DNA of 38,921 bases. It comes from Verrucomicrobiota bacterium (GTDB taxonomy: Bacteria > Verrucomicrobiota > Verrucomicrobiia > Opitutales > Opitutaceae). Location of the stretch: the NCBI GenBank assembly GCA_030604905.1, contig JAUVVA010000024.1, positions 1 to 38,921 on the forward strand, written 5' to 3'. Positions 16,978 to 26,900 of this stretch are shown here, piece by piece. A program made the position numbers and the translations under genes. Within the stretch, counting starts at the first letter, position 1, and each line of letters starts with the position of its first letter. A model generated the notes under the pieces. It saw only the letters and a program-made list of their open reading frames with translations, was not told the DNA's origin and did not search any database.

Positions 16978-18240
16978 CTAGACGCGCCGAAATCCAGCGC
17001 GGTGCTCCACCGCGTGGCGCAGCGCCAGCAGATGGATTTCCTCCCGACGATAGTCGTGGTCGTGCATGAGCCGAAACACGACGTGCTCCAGTTCGTGCCC
17101 CTCTCCGCGCAAATACGCGAGCCGCTCGTCCTTGTCTTTCGGCAAGCCGCCCGGCGGGAGCACCGCGATGATTTTCTCGATCAGCTCCGCCCCTCCCGGC
17201 GCGCCCACGCGCAACAACGCGTCCCGCATCTGGGGCAACTCCGCGCCCGAATCCTCCAGCAAGGTGTCCGCGAGCTGGTGGGCCACGTAATACGAGCACC
17301 GATCCGCCAGATAAGTCGTCGCCTCGTCCGGACTCAGGCACTCCAGGCCGTCTTCGTCCACCCAATCCATCAAACTTCCCCGGGGATGCGGCAGGTCATG
17401 CAGCTCAATCAACGCCTCCGCCGCCATCGTAGCCGGAAAATCCGGCAGCCGCATGATCTCCTGCAGACGCATCTGCGCCTCCTCCCGCCGCGTCTTCGCC
17501 AAAAGCGCGAGCAAACGCACCTCGTCGGCGCTCGCGCTTCGCCCCGAGTCGATACGACGCGCCGCTTCGACGCGTAGCCACTCGCGAATCAACGCTTCCT
17601 CGGGTGCGCGGTCCTCCCTCTGGACAAGCTCCAGCAAAGCACCGAAAGCCGGACGCCCCGGCGCCATCAACGGTCTGATCACCTCCCACGCCCGCGCCTT
17701 GTTCAGTGTGAACAAGGCCAGCGCCACCGCCCGCGCCTCATGATCGCTTGCCTCCAGCCGGGGCAAGGCACGCGCCAACGACTCGCGTAGAATCTCCGCC
17801 ACCTCGCCATCCGCCGCGGCCTCGCGTTTTTGCGCCAAAATCCTCGCCAATAAAAACGCCAGCCGCCCGTCGGAATTCCTCACCGTCCGCGCCATGCGCG
17901 CCAGCGCCTCGCGATCCCGCCGCTCCTCCATCAGGCGCTCCATGATTTTCGTCGCCGCCTCCTCCTCCAAATCGTCGCACCGCTCCAGCAACTCGTTGAG
18001 CGCCGCTCCACGCGCCCCGCGCTCCATGTCCTCCACCTCCTCCAAACGCCGCTCCAGCCACGCCTGCCGCCGCCCCGACCGCATCACCGCCCACGCCATG
18101 GCGGGCGTCGTCTTCACCGGACCGATTTTCACCACCTGCCAGTTCCGCCAAGCCCACGCCCCGACACATCCGATCCCCGACAGCACGAGAATGATAAAAA
18201 AGGGCATGGGGCCCATGAATTGAAGCCCGGGCAGCATCAT
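16978..18240 (-). CDS. Membrane-anchored helical-repeat protein of unknown function
   Basis: 420 residues from the ATG whose first base is at 18240; a TTG seven codons upstream (18261) would extend it slightly. One transmembrane helix near the N-terminus (about 10-30, PMPFFIILVLSGIGCVGAW) is followed by a long charged, almost wholly helical region of HEAT/ARM-like character with heptad-rich stretches (ERRLEEVEDMERGARG; EEEAATKIMERLMEERRD). The C-terminus contains a His-rich segment (MHDHDYRREEIHLLALRHAVEH). It is the only clear long gene on the minus strand besides the transposase, and it converges on the gene ending at 16964. Its start lies 33 bp from the shared operator-like site at 18273. 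No enzymatic motif was recognised; a scaffold or regulatory role is only a guess. Confidence 0.7.
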   Translation of the reverse strand: MMLPGLQFMGPMPFFIILVLSGIGCVGAWAWRNWQVVKIGPVKTTPAMAWAVMRSGRRQAWLERRLEEVEDMERGARGAALNELLERCDDLEEEAATKIMERLMEERRDREALARMARTVRNSDGRLAFLLARILAQKREAAADGEVAEILRESLARALPRLEASDHEARAVALALFTLNKARAWEVIRPLMAPGRPAFGALLELVQREDRAPEEALIREWLRVEAARRIDSGRSASADEVRLLALLAKTRREEAQMRLQEIMRLPDFPATMAAEALIELHDLPHPRGSLMDWVDEDGLECLSPDEATTYLADRCSYYVAHQLADTLLEDSGAELPQMRDALLRVGAPGGAELIEKIIAVLPPGGLPKDKDERLAYLRGEGHELEHVVFRLMHDHDYRREEIHLLALRHAVEHRAGFRRV

Positions 18241-18272
18241 CGACTTGGCGGCGCGTGCCAACCCCTACTTTT

Positions 18273-18287
18273 ACTTGAACGTTTCAC
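18273..18287 (+). promoter_or_regulatory. Operator-like site 2 of three
   Basis: ACTTGAACGTTTCAC, sharing 12 of 15 positions across all three sites (2125, 18273, 34024). It lies between the divergent genes starting at 18240 (minus) and 18325 (plus), so it could serve the large plus-strand degradation cluster, the helical-repeat gene, or both. Confidence 0.5.
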
Positions 18288-18324
18288 CCATTGACTCCAG
18301 CTTTGCCCAAAACCCCTCCCCGCG

Positions 18325-18477
18325 ATGCCTCACCCCACCCCCGCCCATCCCGCTCGCCCGGTCTGTTCCTCGCTCGTTCTCGCCTCCTCGCTGATCTTGG
18401 GCGCCGGCTGCGCGCTTCTCGCCGCCGCGCTCGCGCTCGCGATCCTCCTCGCCCGCCTTCCCGACGCCGGTTCCTGA
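18325..18477 (+). CDS. Predicted 50-residue single-pass membrane protein
   Basis: ATG 18325 to TGA 18475-18477 encodes 50 residues. A Pro/His-rich start (MPHPTPAHPARPV) precedes a long hydrophobic helix at about 14-45, built of Ala, Leu, Ile and Gly (LVLASSLILGAGCALLAAA). It is the first plus-strand ORF after the operator-like site at 18273. Small single-pass proteins of this kind are often accessory subunits of transporters. No homologue was recognised, and a chance ORF in GC-rich sequence cannot be excluded. Confidence 0.4.
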   Translation: MPHPTPAHPARPVCSSLVLASSLILGAGCALLAAALALAILLARLPDAGS

Positions 18478-18515
18478 CGCCGCGCTTCGCTGCGCAATCC
18501 TCCGCTCATCGGTCC

Positions 18516-18571
18516 CTGGTCATGTCAAACCAGCCTCCCAAGGTCGGCTAGAGGGCATTGGACATTTCGCA
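18516..18571 (+). repeat. Dispersed repeat, copy A (CTGGTCATGTCAAACCAG type)
   Basis: CTGGT-N8-ACCAG forms a 5-bp hairpin and is followed by a GGCTAGAGG word and degenerate 7-bp units (TTGGACA, TTTCGCA). Copy B at 37597 has the same order of parts. The insert includes ATGTCAAACCAG, a short start-like ORF (MSNQPP) that stops after nine codons here. Confidence 0.65.
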
Positions 18572-18580
18572 TCCACCTTC

Positions 18581-19882
18581 ATGCCCGACTTTCCCCTCTC
18601 CGCCTTCGGTCCTGTCGCCGACGGTCGCCACGACGACGCCCCCGCCCTCCAACGCGCCATCGACGCCGCCCATGCCGCCGGCGGCGGGCGCGTGGTCATC
18701 CCCTCCGGCGCCCGCGTCCGCGCCGGCTTCTTCGAACTCCGCTCCCGCGTCGAGCTGCACGTCGAGCGGGACGCCGTGCTCCTCTCCGCGACCACCCTCG
18801 AGGCCTTCCCGCGCCGCGTCTTCGGCTCCGGCGACGAGTCCGAAAAACGTCTCTGGATCGGCGCCGCCCACGCCGAGGACGTCACGCTCTCCGGCGAGGG
18901 CGTCATCGACGGCCAGTGCCACGCCTTCGCCCTCGGCGAGAACGAGCACATCTACACGCCCACGCTCAAGTGGCGCCCGGCCCTCACCTGCTTCGAAAAC
19001 ATCCGGCGCCTCACGGTCCGCGATCTCACCTTCCGCAACGCCGCCAACTGGACCCTCCACTTCACCGGCTGCCGCGACGTCGACGTTCACGACGTCAAAA
19101 TCCTCAACGACCTCCGCTTCCCCAACGCCGACGGCATCGACCCCGACCACTGCCAGCGCGTGCGCATCGCCCGCTGCCACATCGTCTCCGCCGACGACTG
19201 CATCGTCCTGAAAAACACCGCGCAGTTCGCCCACTACGGACCCTGCGCCGACATCGAGGTGTCCGACTGCCGCCTCGAGTCCGTCTCCGCCGCCTTCAAG
19301 ATCGGCTCCGAGTCCCACGGCGACTTCCGCCGCATCCGGGTGCGCGATTGTGTGATCGAACGCAGCCACCGCGGGCTCGCCCTCCAGCTCCGCGACGGCG
19401 GCAACGTCGAGGACCTCGAGTTTCGCAACATCACCATCAACACCCGCCGCTTCGCCCCCGTCTTCTGGGGCGCCGGCGAGGCCATCTACCTCACCACCCT
19501 CGCCCGCCGCCCCGGCGGCCCGGTCGGCGAGCTTCGCGACATCCGTTTCCACGACATCCGCTGCTCCGGGGAAAACGGCGTCGTCATCTACTCCGATCCG
19601 CCGGGCCGCATCCACGATGTCCTCCTCGAACGGGTGCACGTGGAGCTCGCCCGCGACACCGCTTGGCCCTCCGGCCTCTTCGACCTCCGCCCCTGCGCCC
19701 CCGACTACCTCCCGCCCGGCTCCGCGCCGGCCGGCGTATCCACTCCGTGGGGACGCCCCGCGCTTCGCCCGCCGGCCATTTTCTCCATCGAAAACGCCGA
19801 GCGACTCACCCTCCGCGAGGTTACCCACGCCCTCGCCCCCGGCCTCGCCTCCGAGTGGCGCGTCGGCCTCCCCACGCTGTAA
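18581..19882 (+). CDS. Glycoside hydrolase family 28 protein without signal peptide
   Basis: 433 residues of parallel beta-helix sequence. GH28 residues are N182-A-D184-G-I-D and D205-D206 (SADDCIVLKN). The usual GHG motif is replaced by SAAFKIGSES. The N-terminus (MPDFPLSAFGPVADG) resembles that of the GH28 at 13741 and likewise has no signal peptide. It is followed after 6 bp by the SSS symporter gene, so it may attack an oligosaccharide or glycoside imported by that symporter. The two GH28 proteins differ in length and sequence and are not recent duplicates. Linkage specificity is unknown; exo-polygalacturonase or a rhamnosidase-like activity are the main options. Confidence 0.87.
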   Translation: MPDFPLSAFGPVADGRHDDAPALQRAIDAAHAAGGGRVVIPSGARVRAGFFELRSRVELHVERDAVLLSATTLEAFPRRVFGSGDESEKRLWIGAAHAEDVTLSGEGVIDGQCHAFALGENEHIYTPTLKWRPALTCFENIRRLTVRDLTFRNAANWTLHFTGCRDVDVHDVKILNDLRFPNADGIDPDHCQRVRIARCHIVSADDCIVLKNTAQFAHYGPCADIEVSDCRLESVSAAFKIGSESHGDFRRIRVRDCVIERSHRGLALQLRDGGNVEDLEFRNITINTRRFAPVFWGAGEAIYLTTLARRPGGPVGELRDIRFHDIRCSGENGVVIYSDPPGRIHDVLLERVHVELARDTAWPSGLFDLRPCAPDYLPPGSAPAGVSTPWGRPALRPPAIFSIENAERLTLREVTHALAPGLASEWRVGLPTL

Positions 19883-19888
19883 CGCCCC

Positions 19889-21865
19889 ATGGCCTCCCTC
19901 CGCCTCCTTCGCCTGTGCTTTGCCCCTTGGGCATTGGTCATTGGCCATTCGTCATTCGCGGCCGCGCCCGCGGTGCCCGCCGCACCCGCCCCGCTCGTCC
20001 AGCTCGCCTGGCCCGACTGGCTCATCATCGGCATCTACTTTGTCGTCACCTTCGCCATCGCCTTCTGGGCCGCTCGGCGGATCAAGGACTGCGGCGGCTA
20101 CCTCGTCGGCTCGCGCAAGCTCGGCAAATGGATGCTCGTCGCCGCCTCCTTCGCCGGCGGCACCAACGCCAACCACCCCATGGCCGTCGCCGCCGCCGCC
20201 TTCCAGCGCGGCCTCTCCGGCATCTGGATCAGCCTCACCTGGATGCTCATCACGCCCTTCTTCTGGCTCTACCCGCCGGTCGTGCGCCGCCTCCGCATCG
20301 TCACCCTCGCAGATATCGTCCGTCTCCGCTTCGGCGCCCCGCTCGACTGGACCCTGAAACTGCTCCTCCTCTTCAAGTTTCCCGTCGCGATGGGCCTCGG
20401 CATCAAGTCCGCCGCCATCGTCATCCAGGTGATGACCGGCGGCCACATCTCCGGCCCCGTCGCCGAGGCCCTCGTCGTCTTCCCCACCCTCGCCTACACG
20501 CTCATCGGCGGCATCGTCGCCGCCTACGCGACCGACATCTACCAGGGCCTGCTCATCGTCGTCCTGTCCTTTCTCCTCATCCCCTTCGCCATCTCCTCCG
20601 CCGGCGGCGTCGCCGCGCTCGACGCCCAGATCTCCGACGAGTTCACCAGCCTCCTCTCCGGCGCGCCCGGCGACTTCGGCTTCTGGTGGATCTTCTGGTT
20701 CGCCATCGGCATCACCTTCTCCGCCGTGCTCGCCTCCGTCGGCGGCGCCGCCACCGCGCGCGATGAAAACGCCGCCCGCGCCTCCGCCTACGGCCTTGTC
20801 CTGAAACGCTTCTGCACCGTCGGCTGGGGCTTCGTCGGCGTGCTCGCCATCGCCCTCTACGCCGGCCACCCGCTCCTCACGCCCGGCTCCGGCACGCCCG
20901 GCGCCTCGCCCGACAACGTCTTCCCCCTCGCCTCCGGCCAGCTCCTCCCCGTCGGCCTGCGCGGCCTCATGGTCGCGTCCATGCTCGCCGCCGTCATGTC
21001 GAGCCTCAACTCCGGCATCATCGGCTTCGGCGGCATGATGGTGAACAACATCTACCAAGCCCACCTCGTCCGCTCCGCCTCGCCCGCCCACTACCTCCTC
21101 GCCGCCCGCGTCTTCTCCGTCGTCGGCGTGCTCGGCGGCTGGTGGGTCGCCTCGGCCATCACCGACATCGTCGAGTTCTCCACCGTCGTCGAGCCGCTCG
21201 GCGGCCTCATGGGCATCGCCATCCTCGCCGCCATCGTCTGGCGCCGCGTCACCGCCGCCGGCGCCCTCGCCTCCTTCCTCGTCGCCGCGCCCCTTTTCCT
21301 CGCCGCCAACTTCCCCGCCTGGCCCGCGCGCCTCCCGCTCTTCGAGCTGCTCCACCTCCGCCCGCTCGTGGACGCCCTCGCCGGTCTCTACGGCCTTGAT
21401 CTGCTCGACCCCGCCCAAGGCTACCTCAACGCCGCCGGCGAGCTCGCCCGCCTGCCCGTCCAGATCAAATACCCGCTCTACCTCATGCCCTCGATCGCCG
21501 CGCTCATCGGCGTCTCGCTCCTCACCCGCCAGCACCGCCCCCGCGACGTCGAGGCCTTCTACTGCCGCCTCGACACCCCCGTCGGCCAGGAGCACCGCAT
21601 CCGCGAGGCCGGTTTCCAAGCCGACCAGATCGAAAACCTCGACGGCGACTCCGGCTCCACCCGCACCGACTCCGCCCCCGCCGCGCCCGCCGGCCCGCCC
21701 GATCGCCTGCTCCTCCCCGACCTCTTCCGCCTTCCCGGCCTGCTCCGCCGCGGCGAGGTCCGCCTCGCCGACTACCGCCGCGACCTCCTCGGCACCGCCG
21801 GCTCCATCCTCTTCGTCATCCTCTTCCTCCTCGGCGTCGAATACCTCGGCCGCGCCCTCTTCTAA
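19889..21865 (+). CDS. Sodium:solute symporter (SSS/SLC5 family) with an N-terminal signal-like segment
   Basis: 658 residues, many hydrophobic helices. SSS features include GGYLVGSRKLGKWMLVAASFAGGTNANHP near the start and MLAAVMSSLNSGIIGFGGMMVNNIY in the middle, the latter matching the family's conserved Ser/Asn-rich helix. It would take up a sugar, uronate or similar solute with Na+. A hydrophobic segment typical of a cleavable signal peptide (WALVIGHSSFAAAPA, about 14-28) precedes the first true helix; it is encoded by 7-bp repeats. A cleaved signal would set the N-terminus outside, as expected for SLC5 proteins. It sits between a GH28 gene (6 bp) and the heparinase-like pair (10 bp), so they form one operon. 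Confidence 0.9.
   Translation: MASLRLLRLCFAPWALVIGHSSFAAAPAVPAAPAPLVQLAWPDWLIIGIYFVVTFAIAFWAARRIKDCGGYLVGSRKLGKWMLVAASFAGGTNANHPMAVAAAAFQRGLSGIWISLTWMLITPFFWLYPPVVRRLRIVTLADIVRLRFGAPLDWTLKLLLLFKFPVAMGLGIKSAAIVIQVMTGGHISGPVAEALVVFPTLAYTLIGGIVAAYATDIYQGLLIVVLSFLLIPFAISSAGGVAALDAQISDEFTSLLSGAPGDFGFWWIFWFAIGITFSAVLASVGGAATARDENAARASAYGLVLKRFCTVGWGFVGVLAIALYAGHPLLTPGSGTPGASPDNVFPLASGQLLPVGLRGLMVASMLAAVMSSLNSGIIGFGGMMVNNIYQAHLVRSASPAHYLLAARVFSVVGVLGGWWVASAITDIVEFSTVVEPLGGLMGIAILAAIVWRRVTAAGALASFLVAAPLFLAANFPAWPARLPLFELLHLRPLVDALAGLYGLDLLDPAQGYLNAAGELARLPVQIKYPLYLMPSIAALIGVSLLTRQHRPRDVEAFYCRLDTPVGQEHRIREAGFQADQIENLDGDSGSTRTDSAPAAPAGPPDRLLLPDLFRLPGLLRRGEVRLADYRRDLLGTAGSILFVILFLLGVEYLGRALF
19927..19957 (+). 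repeat. 7-bp tandem repeat (TTGGTCA type) encoding signal-peptide core
   Basis: About four and a half heptamers (TTGGGCA, TTGGTCA, TTGGCCA, TTCGTCA) end in the GC-rich word TTCGCGGCCGCGCC. In frame they encode LVIGHSSFAAAP of the SSS symporter's N-terminal segment. Confidence 0.8.
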
Positions 21866-21875
21866 AAAACACCCT

Positions 21876-23894
21876 ATGCTCCCCCTCCGCCTCCTCCGCC
21901 TCTGCATAGTCCAGTGGATATTGGTCATTGGACATTGGTCATTCGCGGCCGCGCCAGCGGCCGCGCCGCACCCCCGCCTCTTTCTCGACGCCGCCCAGAT
22001 CCCCGGCCTGCGCGAACGCGCCGCCACCGAGCGCGGCGCGCGGCTCCTCGAGTCCATCCGCTGGATGCGCGACGGCGGCGACGCCTTCGGCACTCAAACC
22101 GGCAAGGCTTTTGGCAACGACGCCGCCCTCTACCTCGCCACCGGCGATCGCGCCTACGCCGACCTCGCCCGCGACGAGTTCCTCTTCCACGTCGCCAACC
22201 GCGAGGTCTGGGCCAACCCCGGCTTCCGCTCGCTCACCCGCGGCGCCATCACCCGCGGCGCCGCCATCAGCTACGATCTCTGCCACAACGCCTGGGCCGG
22301 CCAGACCGTGCCCGCCTCCGTCACCGTCCGCGGCGAGACCCGCGCCCTCCCCGCCGAGCTCGTCGGCCAAGACCTCAACCGGGTCGCCTCCCGCGCCCTC
22401 CTCGACTCCGCCCGCGCCCTCAACCAAAGCGGCGGCCCCGGCTGGCCCGGTAACCAACGCCTCGGCAACAACTGGTTCGCCGTTCGCTACGGCTCCGCCA
22501 TCCTCGCCCTGCTCGCGTGCGACGAGCCCGAGGAGGAGACCCGCGAGGCCCTCCAGACCGCGCTGCGCCACCTGCGCAACCACCTCCGCACCGCCTACTC
22601 CACCCACCGCGACGCGGCCGGTTGGAATCCCGAGGGCTACGGCTACACCTTCTACCCCGCCCAGTTCACCTACCCCGCCGCCCTCGCCCTCGCGCGCCTG
22701 CGCCAGATCCGCCTCGCCGACGAGATCCCCGCCCTGCGCGCCAGTTTCGGCGCCCTGCACCACGGTCTCCTCCCGCTTCCCACCCGCTTCCCCGGCCCCC
22801 TCTTTGGCCTGCGCCCCGACTTCACCGACGACCACAACCACTGGCTCGGCGAGGGCTTCGCCAACCTCGCCTTTGCCTTCGCCCCCGCCGATCAAATCCC
22901 CGGCCTGCGCTGGCTCTATCGCCGCTCCTTTGGCGAGCTCGGCGACGCCCGCTACGACACCGCCTCCGTCGGCGGCCTCTGGGCCCTTCTCCACCTTGAT
23001 CTCGACGGCCCGGAAAAAAACCCCGCCGACATCCCCTCCCTCGGTCTCAGCCTCTCCGATCCCCACCACGGCTACTACTCCTTCCGGAAGAGCTTCGGCG
23101 ATGACCCAGGCCAGGACGTCCTCTCCCAGTTCATGGCCAAGCACGTCCTCAGCCAGGGCGGCCACGCCGGGCCCGACGGCCTCGGTTTCCGCCTCTGGGG
23201 ACTTGGCACCCCTTGGACCGTCGGCTCCGGCCGCACCCACCGCGCCGGCGGCCAATGCACCGTCTTCACCGCCGATCCCGGCGACGAGCGCCACCGTTCC
23301 CAGGCCCACCGCACCGTCTCCAGCCTGCTCCGCCCCGCCGGCGGCGGCTACGTCGTCGCCCGCTCCGATCCGCTCTCCGATGTCGGCGTGCGCGACCACG
23401 TGCGCCGCTTCATCGTCGACTACCGCCCCGAGACCGGAGCCGAGGCCGCCTGGATCGTCGCCGACACCTCGGCCGACGGACGTATCTGGCGCATGAATAC
23501 ACCGGGCAAGCTCGAGGACGGGCGCGCCTACAACGTCATCACCCACGACGCCGCCACCGCCACGTTCACGATCACCAACCAGTTCAACGGCCACCGTCTC
23601 GTCGGCCGCGTCCTCCACCCCGAGCGCCCCGTGTTCCGCACCGGCACCTTCACCCGCGGCAACGCGACGAGCGTCCCGCTCGACCGCGCCACCGGCGCCT
23701 CCCTCACCGAAAACGCCTGGATCGACTTTGGCTCCGCCGACGGCGCCTTCGTCGTCGCCCTCACCCTCCACCGCAAGGGCCAGCCCGCCCCCGCCGTCTC
23801 CTCCACCGTCGCCACCGACGGCGCCCGCGAGATCCGCATCGGCCAAGCCACCTACACCATCGACGGCGACGGCATCCGCGTCCGCGGATGGTAA
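21876..23894 (+). CDS. Secreted heparinase II/III-like protein, paralogue 1
   Basis: 672 residues. Signal peptide at about 1-28 with core WILVIGHWSFAAAPA. The mature part begins HPRLFLDAAQIPGLRERA, a common opening of secreted heparinase-like proteins. The toroid domain carries LGNNWFAVRYGSAIL and WNPEGYGYTFYPAQFTY with E253, Y255 and Y257 in the catalytic YxEGxxY region. The beta-sandwich domain has GGHAGPDGLGFRLWGLGTPW, with H430 and D434 at the place of the HxHxDxxSF motif, partly altered. It should cleave or bind a uronate-containing polysaccharide in the periplasm or outside. It is a tandem duplicate of the next gene, which has an extra C-terminal part. Substrate unknown. Confidence 0.8.
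   Translation: MLPLRLLRLCIVQWILVIGHWSFAAAPAAAPHPRLFLDAAQIPGLRERAATERGARLLESIRWMRDGGDAFGTQTGKAFGNDAALYLATGDRAYADLARDEFLFHVANREVWANPGFRSLTRGAITRGAAISYDLCHNAWAGQTVPASVTVRGETRALPAELVGQDLNRVASRALLDSARALNQSGGPGWPGNQRLGNNWFAVRYGSAILALLACDEPEEETREALQTALRHLRNHLRTAYSTHRDAAGWNPEGYGYTFYPAQFTYPAALALARLRQIRLADEIPALRASFGALHHGLLPLPTRFPGPLFGLRPDFTDDHNHWLGEGFANLAFAFAPADQIPGLRWLYRRSFGELGDARYDTASVGGLWALLHLDLDGPEKNPADIPSLGLSLSDPHHGYYSFRKSFGDDPGQDVLSQFMAKHVLSQGGHAGPDGLGFRLWGLGTPWTVGSGRTHRAGGQCTVFTADPGDERHRSQAHRTVSSLLRPAGGGYVVARSDPLSDVGVRDHVRRFIVDYRPETGAEAAWIVADTSADGRIWRMNTPGKLEDGRAYNVITHDAATATFTITNQFNGHRLVGRVLHPERPVFRTGTFTRGNATSVPLDRATGASLTENAWIDFGSADGAFVVALTLHRKGQPAPAVSSTVATDGAREIRIGQATYTIDGDGIRVRGW
21914..21945 (+). 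repeat. 7-bp tandem repeat (TTGGTCA type) encoding signal-peptide core
   Basis: Units GTGGATA, TTGGTCA, TTGGACA, TTGGTCA, then TTCGCGG, encoding WILVIGHWSFAA in the first heparinase paralogue. Confidence 0.8.
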
Positions 23895-23916
23895 CGATCC
23901 CCAAACCCCGCCCCCC

Positions 23917-26900
23917 ATGCTCCCCACCCGCCTCCTCCGCCTCCTCCGCCTCTGCCTGGTCCATTGGACATTGGTCATTGGGCATTGGTCATTCGCCGCC
24001 GCGCCCGCCGAGTCCCATCCGCGTCTGTTCCTCGACGAGGCGGCCGTCGCCGCCGTCCGCGCCCGCGCCGCCACCCCGCAGGGCCGCCGCCTCGTCGAGT
24101 CCATCCGCTGGATGCGCGACGAGGGAGACCCCTTCGGCCTCGATAGCCGAAAAGCGTTTGGCAACAACGCCGCCCTCTACCTCGCCACCGGCGAGCGCGC
24201 CCACGCCGACCTCGCCCGCGACGAGTTCCTTTTCTACCTCTCCCAAACCGAGGTCTGGGCCAACCCCTCCTTCCGCTCCCTCTCCCGCGGCGCCATCGCC
24301 CGCGGCGCCGCCATCACCTATGACCTTTGCCACCCCGCCTGGGTCGGCCAAAAAGTCCCCGCCAGCGTCACCTTCCGCGGCGAGACGCGTCCGCTCCCCG
24401 CCGAGCTCGTCGGCCGCGATCTCAACACCGTCGCCTCCCGCGCCCTCTTCGAATCCGGCCGCGCCCTCGTGCAAAGCGGCGGCCGCGAATGGCCCGGCAA
24501 CACCAAGCTCGGCAACAACTGGTTCGCCGTCCGCTTCGGCTCCGCCCTCCTCGCCCTCCTCGCCTGCGACGAGCCCGAAGAGGAGATCCGCCCCCACTAC
24601 GAGACCGCCCTGCGCCACCTGCGCACCCACCTCCAGACCGCCTACTCCACCCACCCTCGCGCCGGCGGCTGGAACCCCGAAGGCTACGGCTACACCCTCT
24701 ACCCCGCCCAGTTCACCTACCCCGCCGCCCTCGCCCTCTCGCGCCTCCGCGGCGTTCACCTCGCCGACGAGATCCCCGCCCTGCGGCTCAACTTCGCCGC
24801 GCTCTACCATGGACTCCTCGCCCTGCCGATGCGCTTCCCCGGCCCCCTCCTCGGCCTCCACCCCGACTTCACCGACGACAACGCCAACTGGATCGGCGAG
24901 GGCGTCGCCAACCTCGCCTTCGCCTTCGCCCCGCCCGAGCAACACCCCGCGCTCCGCTGGATCTACCGCCGCTCCTTCGGCGATCTCGGCGACGCCCGCT
25001 ACGACACCGCCTCCTCCGGCGGGCTCTGGGGCCTCCTCTTCCTCGACTTCGACGGCCCCGAGCAAAACCCCGCCGAGGTCCCCGCCTTTGGCGGCCTCAA
25101 CTTCGCCGACCACCACCACGGTCTCTTCAGCTTCCGCAAATCCTTCGGCGACCCCGCCGGCGCGGACATCCTCGGCCAGTTCATGGCCAAGACCGTGCTC
25201 TCCGCGGGCGGCCACGCCGCGCCCGACGGCCTCGGCTTCCGCCTTTGGGGCCTTGGCGTCCCCTGGGCCGTCGGCTCCGGTCGCACCACCAAGGCCGCCG
25301 GCCAAAACACCGTCTTCCCCGGCGAGCCCGACGACGCCGGAAACAGCTCCCAGGTCCACCGCGTCATCGACTCCTACCTGCGCCCCGCGGGCGGCGGCTA
25401 CGTCGTCGCCACCTCCCAGCCCTTCTCCGACGTCGGCGTGCGCAACCACGTTCGCCGCTTCATCGCCGACTACCGCCCCGAGACCGGCGCCGAGGCCGCC
25501 TGGATCGTGGCCGACACCTCCGTCAACGGCCGTATCTGGCGCATGAATACGGTCGGGCCCCTCGAGGACGGCCGTCCCTACAACGTCATCACCCACGACT
25601 CCGCCGCAGCCACCTTCACCATCGAGAACCAGTTCACCGGCCACCGCCTCGTCGCCCGCGTCCTCCACCCCGCCCGCCCCGTCTTCCGCACCGGCACCTT
25701 CAAACGCGGCAGCGCCATGAGCGCCCCCCTCGATCTCAAATCCCGGGGCGCCACCTCGCCCGAAAACGCCTGGATCGATTTCCCCTCGGACGACGGCGCC
25801 TTCGTCGTCGCCTTCACCCTCCTCCGCAAAGGCCGGTCCGCCCCGAACATTTCCTCCACCGTCGCGGCCGGCGGCACGCGCGAGATCCGCGTCGGCCGCG
25901 CCCACTACACCCTCGCCGGTGAGACCATCCGCGTCGCCGGCTGGGAACGCCCCCGCCTCACCATCACCCAACCCGCCCCGGACGCCTTCTTCTCCGGCGG
26001 CGAACAATCCGTTCCCGTCTCCGGCCGCGCCGCCACCGCCTCCGGCAAACCCGTCGCCGCCATCTCCCTCTCCGTCCCCGGCCAGTCCCCGGTCCCCGGC
26101 CGCATCTCCGGAGACGCCTGGAGCGTCGACAGCCCCCGCCTTCCCCTCGGCGCCCACACGCTCCTCGTCCGCGTCGTGGACGCGGACGGCGGCTACACCG
26201 AGCAAAACCTCCCCGTCCGGATCACCCGCTCCCATCCGCCGGTCCTCAGCCTCTCTTCGCCCGCTTCCGGCTCCATCCTCGCCTCCGACGAGGCGCTCGT
26301 GTTTTCCGGAAGGGTCTCCGACCCCGACGGCCCGCTCCCCGCCGCCGTCGAACTCCTCGGCGGCGAACAAAACACCCTCGTCCGCGCCGCACCCGCGCCC
26401 GACGGCAGCTTCTCCCTCACTCTCCCCGCCGCCCGCTTCACCCCCGGCCGACACCGCTTCACCCTCCGCGCCGCGGACTCGAGCGACGACCTCACCGAGC
26501 TGGGGCCCATCGAGCTTCTCGCCAGCCGCCCCTTCAGCGACGCCTCGCCCTACAGCGATCTCGCCGCCTGGACACGCGAGACCGAGTGGCGTGTCTCCCT
26601 CGAGGACGAGGACGGCAACCTTCGCTACACGATCTCGCCCTCCCAAGGCTACCGCCTACGCCGCGCCCTTGCCTACCTTCCCGACCGCACGATCACCGGC
26701 CCCTTCCACCTCCGCCTCAAACTCCGGCTTCGCAGCCCCGAGAGCGTGTTCCAGGTCCGCTTCGGCCGCGACTCCTACCTCACCCTCGGCGGCCCCGCCG
26801 CTTCGGGCCCCCACGCCTTCCTCGGCTTCTCCGCCGCCGGTGAGCGCGCCATCGCCCGCCTTAAACAGCCGGCCATCCCCGACCTCGAATGGCACGAGCT

